This document shows, piece after piece, positions 1 through 8,250 of a DNA stretch of 18,970 bases. This DNA is from Dimargaris cristalligena (taxonomy: Eukaryota; Kickxellomycota; Dimargaritomycetes; Dimargaritales; Dimargaritaceae), in assembly GCA_027576995.1 (NCBI GenBank), contig JANBQC010000548.1, forward strand, positions 1 to 18,970, written 5' to 3'. The notes under the pieces are model-generated. The model searched no databases. It saw only the letters and a program-made list of their open reading frames with translations, and had not been told where the DNA came from. The position numbers and the translations under genes are program-made. How positions within the stretch are numbered: position 1 is the first letter of the stretch; every line of letters starts with the position of its first letter.

Positions 1-75
1 TGCCAGAGTGGTTAATGGGTATGACTAGAAATCATATGGGCTCCGCCCGCGCAGGTTCAAATCCTGCTGCTGTCG
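1..75 (+). tRNA. tRNA-Ser(AGA), 5' end cut off by the window edge
   Basis: The anticodon arm is TATGA-CTAGAAA-TCATA, which gives anticodon AGA (serine). It is followed by a long variable arm typical of tRNA-Ser. The T arm is GCAGG-TTCAAAT-CCTGC at 51-67, and the 3' acceptor strand TGCTGTC plus discriminator G ends at 75. The D-arm A box and the B box (GGTTCAAATCC, 54-64) are intact. Compared with fungal tRNA-Ser, only the seven 5' acceptor bases lie outside the window. No intron is seen in the anticodon loop. The gene should be read by RNA polymerase III and decode UCU/UCC/UCA-type serine codons through inosine at position 34. Confidence 0.95.
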
Positions 76-79
76 ATCC

Positions 80-85
80 TTTTTT
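80..85 (+). terminator. RNA polymerase III T-tract terminator of the tRNA-Ser gene
   Basis: A run of six T begins five bases after the tRNA discriminator base. This is the usual position and form of a Pol III stop. Confidence 0.85.
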
Positions 86-394
86 ATCGTTTTTGCACTA
101 TGGCTAACTAAAATGATGACAGTGGCACGATCGGTTTCAATGTCAGGCGGATTTCTTGTGATGCGGTCCATCGCCCAGCAAGACCACCTCAATTGGAGTC
201 TGTTCTCCTGAATTTGCCCCCACCTAATTCCCTTTTGCCACAGTCGATTCTTCTTTTGCGCTATTTCAATTATCTGTGAATCCTTTGGTTACTAGTCCAG
301 CGAGCTGACTTCTAGTCCGTTTATCCCAATTGTAGAACTCCTTAGTGTCACCCTTGCCGAAGTCCCCCAGTGTTATTTATCCCCAACCTTACTA
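86..394. other. Intergenic region between tRNA-Ser and the J-protein gene
   Basis: No independent gene is seen. A short plus-strand frame opens at the ATG at 112 and closes at a TGA after about 32 codons. A TACTAAT branch-point-like motif at 390-396 lies 22 bases before a CAG at 416-418, which looks like the end of an intron. The region may therefore hold a 5' leader exon and an intron of the J-protein gene, but I found no strong donor. Confidence 0.4.
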
Positions 395-1285
395 ATGTTA
401 TTCACATTTGTCCATCAGCATGCCAACCTCCGTCGATTGGGCGGCTCCACCCCAGTTGCTGCTCTCTGGAAACTAAGTCGCCGGACATTAGCCACTCCGT
501 CGGGCCGCCTTCCACCCTCCTACTACGACCACTTGCAAATCACGCCCCAGGCCTCCAAACAAGATATCAAAAAGGCCTTCTACAAGCTATCCATGAAGTA
601 CCACCCCGACCGGAACCACGGGGATAGTTCGGCGCACAGCCAGTTTATCCAAATCAATGAGGCGTACGATACGCTGGGCGGGGAATTGAAGCGCCGGGAA
701 TACGACCGGAAGTTACAGTTGGATCAACAGAATGTTTGGGGTAGGAAAGGGGGGGCATCATCCGGGTACGGGTTTGCGTCCTCGCCAAGGTACCACCGGT
801 CCACCCCGCCGAAGGGGTCGAATGCCTCTTGGATGCGCAGCAGCGGTAATCCAAGACCGGGATCGGGGACAGGAACTAATACAGGCCCCGAACCAGCAGA
901 GGGTGAGCCGTCAGACACTTATCAACACCACTGGACCGATGGGTATCGGCCCCACGCGGCTAGTTTTTATACCCGGTCGGCGCGGGCCTGGGATCGGGCC
1001 CATTCATCGACATCATCCACTTCCGCATTTCCAGGTGGCGGCAGTGGCGGAAGTCATTCGTCCCGTACCACCTCTAACTACCGGCCGTTTTCCGAAAGCA
1101 AGGATGTGCGCATGACGGACTTTGATGTCAACATGGCCCGCGCCTCGGGTGTGTTCAAATCAGTCATCATTTGGTGTTTAGTGGTAGGTGCCGGGGTGTA
1201 CGGTAGCGAATTTTATGTTCATCATTTACGAACCGAACCGATTGGAAAACCATCGTCGACAACACCAAAGAGTCGGCCTCTGTGA
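395..1285 (+). CDS. J-domain protein with C-terminal membrane anchor, probably mitochondrial (DNAJC30/Jid1-like)
   Basis: This is an Hsp40-type co-chaperone that would stimulate an Hsp70 ATPase. In the 296-residue reading, residues 1-40 are rich in Arg, Leu and Ser with few acids, like a mitochondrial targeting sequence. A J domain follows at about 43-106, with the catalytic HPD at residues 70-72 and helices YYDHLQI, KKAFYKLSMKYHPDR and INEAYDTL. A Gly/Ser/Pro-rich linker of about 140 residues comes next, then one hydrophobic segment near 255-273 (VIIWCLVVGAGVYG) and a short basic tail. There is no zinc-finger or C-terminal substrate-binding domain, so it is a class C J protein. The layout matches DNAJC30 and yeast Jid1; the exact orthologue is uncertain. 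The ATG at 395 overlaps a branch-point-like TACTAAT, and a good 3' splice site lies at 417/418 in frame, so the true N-terminus may come from an upstream exon. Confidence 0.85.
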   Translation: MLFTFVHQHANLRRLGGSTPVAALWKLSRRTLATPSGRLPPSYYDHLQITPQASKQDIKKAFYKLSMKYHPDRNHGDSSAHSQFIQINEAYDTLGGELKRREYDRKLQLDQQNVWGRKGGASSGYGFASSPRYHRSTPPKGSNASWMRSSGNPRPGSGTGTNTGPEPAEGEPSDTYQHHWTDGYRPHAASFYTRSARAWDRAHSSTSSTSAFPGGGSGGSHSSRTTSNYRPFSESKDVRMTDFDVNMARASGVFKSVIIWCLVVGAGVYGSEFYVHHLRTEPIGKPSSTTPKSRPL

Positions 1286-1520
1286 TCCAGATGGATCAAC
1301 GTAGTGAAAGGCAGGGGAAAAGGGCGAGTACTATAATATTTTACAATCGCCCCTTTACTATCTTGCTTTTGTTTTCCCCTGGGACGTCTCCCTTATCCTT
1401 GGCCTCAATTCCAATTTTTAACCATCCTCGGCCATTGGAAGGAATACGTAAGGCTTGCCCGTTTATTTTTTTATTGTAATTCTACTAGATGTTCCGCTGT
1501 ATTTGGCGGAAATTTCTATT

Positions 1521-1526
1521 AATAAA
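1521..1526 (+). promoter_or_regulatory. Candidate polyadenylation signal of the J-protein gene
   Basis: AATAAA lies 236 bases past the J-protein stop codon, in AT-rich DNA on the coding strand. It is the only exact match between that stop and the next promoter. Confidence 0.5.
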
Positions 1527-1716
1527 ATTTTTCGCAGTTGCAAACTGTATAATTTGGTTGGTGTTGATGCTATGATATCCACACTTCCTTTTCCTAAAAT
1601 CCGCATTTGGCTGGTGTTTTGATTACGGGTGTTTCAGAAGCACCTCCGCCCTCATTGTGTAAAAAGTACAATCCATCATAGAAGCAAAATCAATAATAAA
1701 CAAGCCACCTATTTCC

Positions 1717-1758
1717 GGCTTTTTTTGGTGAGGAGGGTTAGAAACCCCACCAAAAGCC
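1717..1758 (+). repeat. Imperfect hairpin upstream of the ICE2-like start
   Basis: The 3' arm at 1743-1758 is one uninterrupted 16-base strand. It pairs with the 5' arm at 1717-1739 as GGC, TTTTGGTG and GGGTT, with a TTT bulge and an AGGA bulge and a three-base AGA loop. It ends about 87 bases before the preferred ICE2 start, so it lies in the promoter or 5' leader. Confidence 0.65.
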
Positions 1759-1844
1759 CACCCTGTTGTGGTTCTGGGTGGTGGCGGCAGTTCGAATATT
1801 ATTTTACCTTGGTTGTTTATCCGTCATTTACTGGAATGCCCACC

Positions 1845-3164
1845 ATGTTCGCACTCTTACTAGGCTATCTCTTGCCCACCTTCCTTTACTCCCTACCGCT
1901 AGTTTCCCTACCGGCGGCCTTTGCACTCGGCAGTTACACTACCGCCGTATGCCTAGCCTTCGGCCACTTCATCGTTTCCGCGCTCAGCAGTTTCGGTCGT
2001 ATATATTTGCGGACGTTTAAACTGCGGCGACTACAGGCCGCGGCCGACGCTTTCGAAATCCTGGGACACGCTGGCTTATTCTACGGCTACTGGGCCCAGT
2101 CCCCCTTGCTGGAGACCCTGAAGGTCCCGGCCCTGCTTTGGAGCTACGCCCTCTGGCTCGCTACCCCTTTGACCCTGGTCCTGGAGGGGTTTGCGTCTTT
2201 TGTGTTAATCTACGCCCTCGGACGGACCGCCCGAACCTGGGCTACTACTTCCTACGCCGCCGGCTCGGCGGGACGCCACGCCCACCGGTCCGATGGGGCT
2301 ACGCTGATTAGCCTGGCCCTGGTCGGACTAGTGGTTCCGACGGTCTATCTCTACTCCTTGTATGCTCCGGCAGCCGATGCGGCGTCGTCAGAGTCGTCGC
2401 GACTAACGGTGGGTACTTCCGCCCTGGTAGGGGCTAGTTTCACGGCCGCTGGACTGTTCGGCTTGGCGGCTCTGGGCCTGAATCGGGGCACTATAGTCGA
2501 CCTCGCCGCCCTGTGGTCCTATACCGCCTTTGGTACGTATTTCGCTCTCCAATCGTCCGCTGCCGCTAATACTACCACCGCCGCTGCCTCGGCCGCGGGG
2601 ATCGTAGGCAGCTCCGTCCGGAAATCTATCTGGCGGTCCATCAAGCGCCGGATCGTAACATTACCATCTGCCCTGGCCTCCAAATTCACCTCTAGTGTAG
2701 TCCTGCCCATGGCCTCCTTGGTGACCCCCTACGCCCCCGTCCTCTCGGTTCTAAATAAACTGTACTCGTTCCGGTTTGTGTTGGCCTTGCTGTATCGCAT
2801 AGGGGCATTGGTCGGTGCTTCTTACTACCTTCGACAATTAAGCCGGGGCCAATCATGTATTGTACTGGACCGTACCGACGGAGACGATTATGACGATGAT
2901 GATGATGATGATGATGACGACGACGAATATGAAGCTAATCCATCGTTGTTCTGGATCACCAATCTATCGGAATTTACGCGTCCTCTATGGCTTATGGTCT
3001 ACACCCATACCCTGCTCTATCATTTCAAATACTCCACATTTGACGATGCCTGGTGGCGCTGGTTAAGCACATTTATCTGTATATGTATGTACGGCCTGAA
3101 TTTGGCCTTCGACGAACCTGATCCGGAGGGCTGGGATTCCGCTTTTCATCTTCATCAGGAATAA
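1845..3164 (+). CDS. ICE2: ICE2-like endoplasmic reticulum membrane protein
   Basis: Ice2 is a multispanning fungal ER membrane protein involved in cortical ER organisation and lipid storage and phospholipid balance. The 439-residue product from ATG 1845 is mostly hydrophobic with many membrane segments. Three blocks match the yeast protein as I know it: the N-terminal FLYSLPLVSLPAAFALG segment; ATPLTLVLEGF followed by ALGRTARTW (about 106-128); and the C-terminal PLWLMVYTHTLLYHF (about 379-393) followed by WWRWLSTFICICMYGLNLAF. An Asp-rich run encoded by GAC/GAT repeats (about 346-362) lies in the loop before the last two membrane segments. I chose ATG 1845 for its CCCACC context with A at -3; an in-frame ATG at 1836 would add three residues. 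The upstream open frame from 1629 has no ATG. Length is close to yeast Ice2 (491 aa). It converges on FRG1. Confidence 0.78.
   Translation: MFALLLGYLLPTFLYSLPLVSLPAAFALGSYTTAVCLAFGHFIVSALSSFGRIYLRTFKLRRLQAAADAFEILGHAGLFYGYWAQSPLLETLKVPALLWSYALWLATPLTLVLEGFASFVLIYALGRTARTWATTSYAAGSAGRHAHRSDGATLISLALVGLVVPTVYLYSLYAPAADAASSESSRLTVGTSALVGASFTAAGLFGLAALGLNRGTIVDLAALWSYTAFGTYFALQSSAAANTTTAAASAAGIVGSSVRKSIWRSIKRRIVTLPSALASKFTSSVVLPMASLVTPYAPVLSVLNKLYSFRFVLALLYRIGALVGASYYLRQLSRGQSCIVLDRTDGDDYDDDDDDDDDDDEYEANPSLFWITNLSEFTRPLWLMVYTHTLLYHFKYSTFDDAWWRWLSTFICICMYGLNLAFDEPDPEGWDSAFHLHQE
2896..2928 (+). repeat. GAT/GAC trinucleotide repeat inside ICE2
   Basis: Consecutive GAC and GAT codons encode an uninterrupted Asp run in a predicted loop. 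The unit is three bases, so length changes would stay in frame. Confidence 0.85.
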
Positions 3165-3237
3165 CCGTACGTGCTCTTCTACCCCTTAAATATGTACATA
3201 GGCGCTAGCCGTGCGCCTCATCCTACAATTCGGATTG

Positions 3238-3243
3238 TTTATT
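3238..3243 (-). promoter_or_regulatory. Candidate polyadenylation signal of FRG1
   Basis: On the minus strand this reads AATAAA, about 180 bases past the FRG1 stop. It lies in the 258-bp gap shared with the converging ICE2-like gene, so the two 3' ends may overlap. Confidence 0.4.
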
Positions 3244-3422
3244 ATTTACCAATCATTTTTCACCCTATAAATTCCGTGGTTACATCAATAGACAGGCTCT
3301 ATATTTACCGGTTGACTTCGTGATAAATTTCATGAGTTGTAAATTAACATAGTCTATGTCCGAATGGGAGGTATGGAGTTACTTCCGTAATAGTGACTGC
3401 GGTAAACAGCTATAACCCCGTG

Positions 3423-4870
3423 TTATTTACAGAATTTATCGGATTTAAGTTTCTCCCGCCGATCGAGTAGAGCCTCGGCCATGCGGCCCTCCCGTCGCGC
3501 CCGTTTCAGTTGGCGGTCGCCGTCGCCGTTCTGGCTTCGGTAGAGATGCCCGCTGGTCCAGCTCTGGTATTTTTTACTATAGGATGGGAAAGTAAAGGGA
3601 TCGAAGCCGAGTCGAAAATAGTAGTACAAGGGGTAAGTAAAAATTTGGCACCAGCTATCAGGTAGAGAAATATTCGTCAGTCGGACAAGGCTATTCCCAC
3701 TGCGCAATCCATATTAATTAAATACACTTAGCCAGTATAGATTGGTAATCCCCATTCATTCCATCACAACACACTTACACTTCATCCAATTCGAATTCCT
3801 GATAATCCCCGATGGAGGTGTTCAGTGCCGGGTCAGTACCCGTCCGTTTCTGTTTAAGCTGGGCCTGGCATTTGAACGTAAAGACCTGACAAAACCCAAT
3901 TTGGTCCGCGCGACAGTGGGTGGTTATAGGCTGGGGAAGGCTTTCATTGCGGGAATCGAACGCTAGAGTCAGAAAGCGGCCGTCGGCATTCTGTAGGCTA
4001 ATACCGTCGGGGCGTACGATGGGTGTCCACAGTTCACAGGGGCCGATCGCCACCTGGTCGACGGCGACATCCCCAGCGGCATCGCACGACAGGTACTTGC
4101 CGTCATTGGATTTGAAGGTGTACTGGCGCTCACTACTACTACTACTACTACCAATACTACCGACGGTAGCTGCCTCCCCCTCCGGTGGCTGACCGACGGG
4201 TCGGCGGCCGGCAGAGCCGGTGTTGCGCACCCGCCGGACCATAAACACTTGGCTCACGTCGGATGGTTCGGCGTTATGGAGAGTGACCTTTTCGGACTGC
4301 GGTTTCTTTGGCGATTCAGTCGAGTCGGTAGTTTCGGCCTCTGCAATGACTGGTGATGGAGCAGGTTCAGCGATGACACCCCGTAGGCAACGTGTATCTC
4401 GGTGAACAGCTAAGAAACGTACCGGATCGCTGTTGAACAGGATGGTGATGGGACCATCGAGATCATCTAATTCCTCGACAGGCACCCAGCCCTCAGTTGT
4501 GGTTGGATTGGCGTCGATCTCGGATTCATCTGGACGCTTGGTGCGATGCGACTTGCTGGATGATTTTTCTTTTTTGGGTTTCCTAATCAATAGTGAATAA
4601 GATGCAAATGAAAAAAAGGTGGATAAGTCAATGATCGGTGCGTGTGGATGGATCATACCTGTTGTAGTTAAATTCCAATACAGTCGATATAAACGAGTGG
4701 TAGTAAGGGTAATGGCTATTGATAATAATCGAGTAATCCTGCATCATTAGAGCCATCCGATAGACAATAGCTTCGCGTTTACGCTTTAACGGCAACCGCA
4801 CTTACTTTTTCTTCGGCTTATCGCCTTTAAACGAGAGTTTATTGACGCGTATATTGCTGTACTCGGACAT
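3423..4870 (-). CDS. FRG1: FRG1 family nuclear protein, three exons
   Basis: FRG1 is a nuclear/nucleolar protein linked to pre-mRNA splicing and actin bundling, with a fascin-like beta-trefoil. I rebuilt three minus-strand exons: 4870-4806, 4582-3779 and 3576-3423 (1023 nt, 340 aa). Both introns start GTAAGT and end AG (GATTAG and TATAG) and keep the frame. Exon 1 gives the family N-terminus MSEYSNIRVNKLSFKGDK and runs into a Lys-rich nuclear signal. Exon 2 holds the trefoil, with FKSNDGKYLSCDAAGDVAV, AIGPCELWTPI and LQNADGRFLTL. Exon 3 gives KKYQSW and the hallmark tail EALLDRREKLKSDKFCK. Human FRG1 is 258 aa; the extra length is mostly two low-complexity insertions near residues 95-125 and 144-173, the second with six Ser encoded by an AGT repeat. 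It diverges from the snapin-like gene. Confidence 0.93.
4132..4149. repeat. (ACT)6 trinucleotide repeat inside FRG1
   Basis: Six ACT units on the plus strand read as six AGT serine codons in FRG1 (about residues 167-172). They lie within an insertion that the human protein lacks. Confidence 0.9.
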
Positions 4871-5361
4871 GATGGTCACAGTATTGGGAGACGCGGTCGA
4901 AAAGAGCTGGCCGAGGCCCTCGTTGGGGAGTTTATCGTATACAAAGTGGGAATGCAGAGGGTTAATAAACGAGGAATGACGGAAACTGGCGTTTTATTCA
5001 CCAAGGGCCGGATTGTAGTGAGATGTCCAAATGTTCTAATTAACGAAATGCAGGGAATGGTGAAAAGGAAGAAACCATATCGTCTTCCCTCCCTATTTTG
5101 AACTGTATAGTTTGATTTAGGTCTCAAGTCCTCCCATTCATTGTGAATATCCCCCCCCCCATCAGCTCCATTCCATGAAGTCGCGCAATTGAACCTAGTC
5201 CACCACCATTCCCGCCTGCATAGTACTCCTCGAACGTGCTATGGGGTATTGCATCTAACGGGACCCAGACCTTTTTCAGACTTCACCAAGCTTGCCTTCG
5301 TCCCTTCCTGACTCGAATTCCGCTCGCTCCCCGCGGCGTTTAACCCAGCCAGCTGACCAAC
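4871..5361. promoter_or_regulatory. Bidirectional promoter region between FRG1 and the snapin-like gene
   Basis: The two genes start 491 bases apart on opposite strands, so this stretch must carry both promoters and leaders. It contains a run of ten C at 5151-5160 and a pyrimidine-rich segment before the plus-strand start. I see no clear TATA box for either gene and no supported gene inside. Confidence 0.6.
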
Positions 5362-6594
5362 ATGAGCCAATCCACACCTAATTCATCTTCCCCGCCTGAC
5401 GTCGAGGGACCCCTGGCCCCTTCTACCGAATCGCCCCCAACGGCTTCCCCACCACTCCAGACTCCAGCTGCCCAGGGCTCAGAGCCAGGGTCGGCTGACT
5501 GGCCCCATCTATTTGATAGTGGTATTGCGGAAACTCTGGGACCGACCATCGACGACTTGGAAGGTCGATTGACCGCTCTAATGTAAGAAGGACCTATCTC
5601 CCCCCTTCTCAAATCGTAATAATGCGGAGATGTGTAGCGTAAATCGATAACAAACCACATTACCACCCTGAAGTTAACGCTTTAGCCCGTTCTTTCTGAC
5701 ACCCACTATTAGTGACCAACAAATACAGCTTCATTTAGCGATTCAGCAAGTATCCCAAAGAGCGGATTTAGAATCCCTAGTTCCGGCCGAATATAGCACG
5801 CTTGTAAGTTGTATCTCCTCATATTCGAGCTCGCGTATAACATTCCACTCGTAGGTGCGGGGTCGTGCAGGATAACCAACGACTGACAAACCCCTGGTCG
5901 GTGTTATTCGGACTAACTGGAACGTACTGTCTGTGCGAGCACCCATCTACTGATTATTGGTCTCGATTAGGTTAACCAATTACCCGAAAACCTGGGGCGA
6001 GTCGATGCCCTGCGTAAGCGTATACAGTCCGCCAACCGGCAAGCCCGGGATATCAAGCTGCGGGCCGAACAACTGCGGGCTCGGAAGGTGAGGAATGACC
6101 AAACCAAAATCGAGTTCATCAACCAGCAGCGGCTGATGGACCGTGAAATTGCCGCCCAAATGGCCACTCCTGCCGGGAATTCGGATTTATTTTCTAGTCC
6201 CGCGACCGCATCGACAGCCACTATAGATATTGGATTGGGATCTTCCACAATTGGACCTTCCTCTCCGGTCCCTTCACCGCAGACGGAAATACTTGGATTG
6301 GCGTCAGCTTCTTCGAATTACCAGTTGCTTACTGCGGCAATAACATCCTCCGAGGGTCCGGATGATTCACCCAGGTCGACCCGAAGCTCCCTACAATTAC
6401 CTACAGAGGACACGGCGGCAGGGGGGCAAACTCAAGAGCTTCAGTCGACTCCGGATGGCATAGTGGAGCCGGATTCGAGTCCCCGACCAGCAGTCCCACC
6501 CACTACCGGTCCGGTCCGGTCCGGTTCTGCGGCCAAGGCTCAGGTGAAGCGAGTGGCCAAAAAATCCACCCGACGACAGGTCACTATTGAATAA
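5362..6594 (+). CDS. Snapin-like BLOC-1 subunit with long C-terminal extension, three exons
   Basis: Snapin (yeast Snn1) is a small coiled-coil subunit of the BLOC-1/BORC complexes acting on endosomes and lysosomes. I join exons 5362-5582, 5713-5803 and 5971-6594 (936 nt, 311 aa). The donors are GTAAGA and GTAAGT, and both acceptors end ATTAG. The frame is kept and Ile74 is split across the first junction. Residues 1-45 are a Pro/Ser-rich leader. Residues about 48-145 follow the snapin pattern: FDSGIAETLGPTIDDLEGRL aligns with the FAEGLLEFLRPAVQQLD segment, then a Gln-rich helix and the basic heptad segment LRKRIQSANRQARDIKLRAE. Snapin is normally about 136 aa; here about 165 disordered Ser/Thr/Pro-rich residues follow, ending in a basic tail. 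The assignment rests on a remote match and order of helices; another coiled-coil adaptor remains possible. Confidence 0.62.
6506..6525 (+). repeat. (CCGGT)4 pentanucleotide repeat inside the snapin-like gene
   Basis: Four perfect tandem CCGGT units lie in the last exon and encode part of TGPVRSGS. The unit is not a multiple of three, so a change of one unit would shift the frame of the basic C-terminal tail. Confidence 0.9.
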
Positions 6595-6860
6595 TTATGC
6601 CTGCACTGGTCTTCCGAATAGCCCATGTATACCACGACTTCCATTCTTGTTTCACATGATTATAAACAAATTATATGTCTACACAGCGTATCCATCCATG
6701 GGCCATATGGGAAAGGCTCCCCGAATCTTATGCGAACTAGGGATACTGATAAGTAAGGTGATCTTGGTTCTGTACTTATATCTTTGTTTTATGAGGAACA
6801 TGCCGCTTTTGGAATAGACGTGGCTGTCCTTACTAACTGAAGTCTACTTACAACCCACCA

Positions 6861-6940
6861 CTTCGGGTGACCAAAGAGAGGGTGTGAACACCCGAAGGCC
6901 TGGTTTAATGCAACAAGGCATTAAGTTGACGAGGTACCAG
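6861..6940. repeat. Two adjacent stem-loops, possible structured RNA
   Basis: Stem 1 pairs CTTCGGGTG (6861-6869) with CACCCGAAG (6889-6897). Stem 2 pairs CTGGT-TTAATGC (6900-6911) with GCATTAA (6918-6924) and, after an 11-base bulge, ACCAG (6936-6940), around a six-base loop. The two stems are separated by only two bases. I cannot match them to a known RNA family. Confidence 0.5.
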
Positions 6941-7502
6941 AGTAAGGCCGCCTGTGGGATGTACTACCTTGGCCGATCAAGCCATTAAGGCGTTGCTATT
7001 TATATCCCCGCCACGCTTGACGAAGGGAGACGAACATTGTGAATTCAAGGATGTTCCGAATCGCCCCTTCTTTGTTCTCCAGGAACGCCGAGTGGAGTGG
7101 TGCCGCTTACCTCTTCTCCCTCATCCTCATAGAGACAATGCTCTATAATTGGGGCGTGTCGCTCGCTTTCTTCGCCCGGACCAGACAGCTGGCTATCGAT
7201 TGGTCGTTGGGCATGATAGATGGGGAGGTGTGCCTCTCTGTAGACTAACAGCTAGCTTCGGGGAGGATCGACAGACTATCGCGACTAAACCCAATTGGAA
7301 CCCCCCCCTGGCCAACCATCCCTTATATGGTTAAGATAAGCCAATGATGGGCAGTAAATCGGCGCGAGACATGGCTATAGTGAATGGCGGTGACAGTGGT
7401 AGGGGCAGTGGTTTTTTCATGGCCAAGGGCTAGGTGGGTGGATATCGAAGAGTGATATACCGGTACCTTAAACGTTCGGGTAGTGGTGGCTTTTGTTTTA
7501 GT

Positions 7503-7528
7503 GTCTTGGTCCTAGTAATGACCAAGAC
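7503..7528. repeat. Perfect 9-bp inverted repeat with 8-base loop
   Basis: GTCTTGGTC at 7503-7511 is exactly complementary to GACCAAGAC at 7520-7528. No gene overlaps it. A few stems of this size are expected by chance in a window this long. Confidence 0.6.
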
Positions 7529-7816
7529 CAAGTATTCGACTAGACAGCCCTCGACTCCGTCGTGCGACTTGAACCATCGAAGGGAAGGCGGCGAACATGA
7601 GATGGCATGATAAATCAATCAACAAGTCGATCGTATTATAATGTAAAGTGGGGCAGCCATCGGTACTTGGATCGCTTAAAACCGAGAGAGCCCTAGCACC
7701 CCAATAGGGCAACTGCGGGGAATAGACAGGAAAATCCCCCTGCTCTGCTCCATTTAGAGGCAATGGGCCCCAGTGTTCCAATTAACCTGATTGACAAAAT
7801 GGGTTGCAGAGTGGCC

Positions 7817-7823
7817 TATAAAA
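7817..7823 (+). promoter_or_regulatory. TATA-like element upstream of ERV2
   Basis: TATAAAA lies 428 bases before the ERV2 start codon. If used, it implies a leader of roughly 400 bases, perhaps with an intron. The assignment to ERV2 is by position only. Confidence 0.35.
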
Positions 7824-8250
7824 GCAATTGGAGTTTCCCTCCTACCCCCCCTTCAGTCAATATACCGGATTCCATTATTCTAAACCGCCACTATACCTCA
7901 TATATTTACCTTTACTTTCATTATTTTAACGACTCTTTTTTTTATTATTCACCTGTAAAAATCCATTGGGGTCTGTAATCATTAACTAGGGGTATAATTA
8001 ATTACACGTACTGCGTCACTCAGCAACACAAGCCTTTCTTCCCCCCCACCCGGACAATCGGGCTTCTCCTTGGTCTCTATACCAACTTAAGTCTCCCCCC
8101 CCCCAGTTGGCCCACTGCCGGTGAAATCCACTTCCTTCCTCTTGACGGCCTTTTAGGGGATTTATTACACCTACTACCTACTATACTACCTTTCCTCAGC
8201 CCCATCCGTCACCCTGTCCATCCCCTCCCTATACGCACCCCCAAGCCACC

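Larger units (their letters stand above)
1286..1844. other. Intergenic region between the J-protein and ICE2-like genes
   Basis: This holds the 3' flank of the J-protein gene, including an AATAAA, and the promoter and leader of the ICE2-like gene. It is AT-rich around 1330-1560. It also contains the imperfect hairpin at 1717-1758. Frames open across 1629-1835, but they have no ATG and no family match. Confidence 0.6.
6595..8250. other. 1.65-kb region without a supported gene, between the snapin-like gene and ERV2
   Basis: Short frames exist on both strands, but none shows a domain, signal peptide or family match, and most lack an ATG. The region holds two adjacent hairpins at 6861-6940, a perfect 9-bp hairpin at 7503-7528, a TATA-like element at 7817, and C-runs at 7301, 7845, 8041 and 8095. 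The last 250 bases before ERV2 are pyrimidine-rich, as expected of its leader. Confidence 0.6.

Noticed and set aside
1629..1844. Upstream extension of the ICE2 frame
   Set aside because: The open frame has no ATG before 1836. The added residues are polar and basic and do not resemble the N-terminus of Ice2, which begins near its first membrane segment.
3951..3965. Minus-strand GTTCGATTCCC, a tRNA B-box-like sequence
   Set aside because: It is inside the conserved FRG1 exon 2 (coding AFDSRN), and no tRNA arms can be drawn around it.
6587..6817. 76-codon plus-strand frame overlapping the snapin-like stop
   Set aside because: Low-complexity 3'-flank sequence in a different frame from a well-supported gene; no family match.
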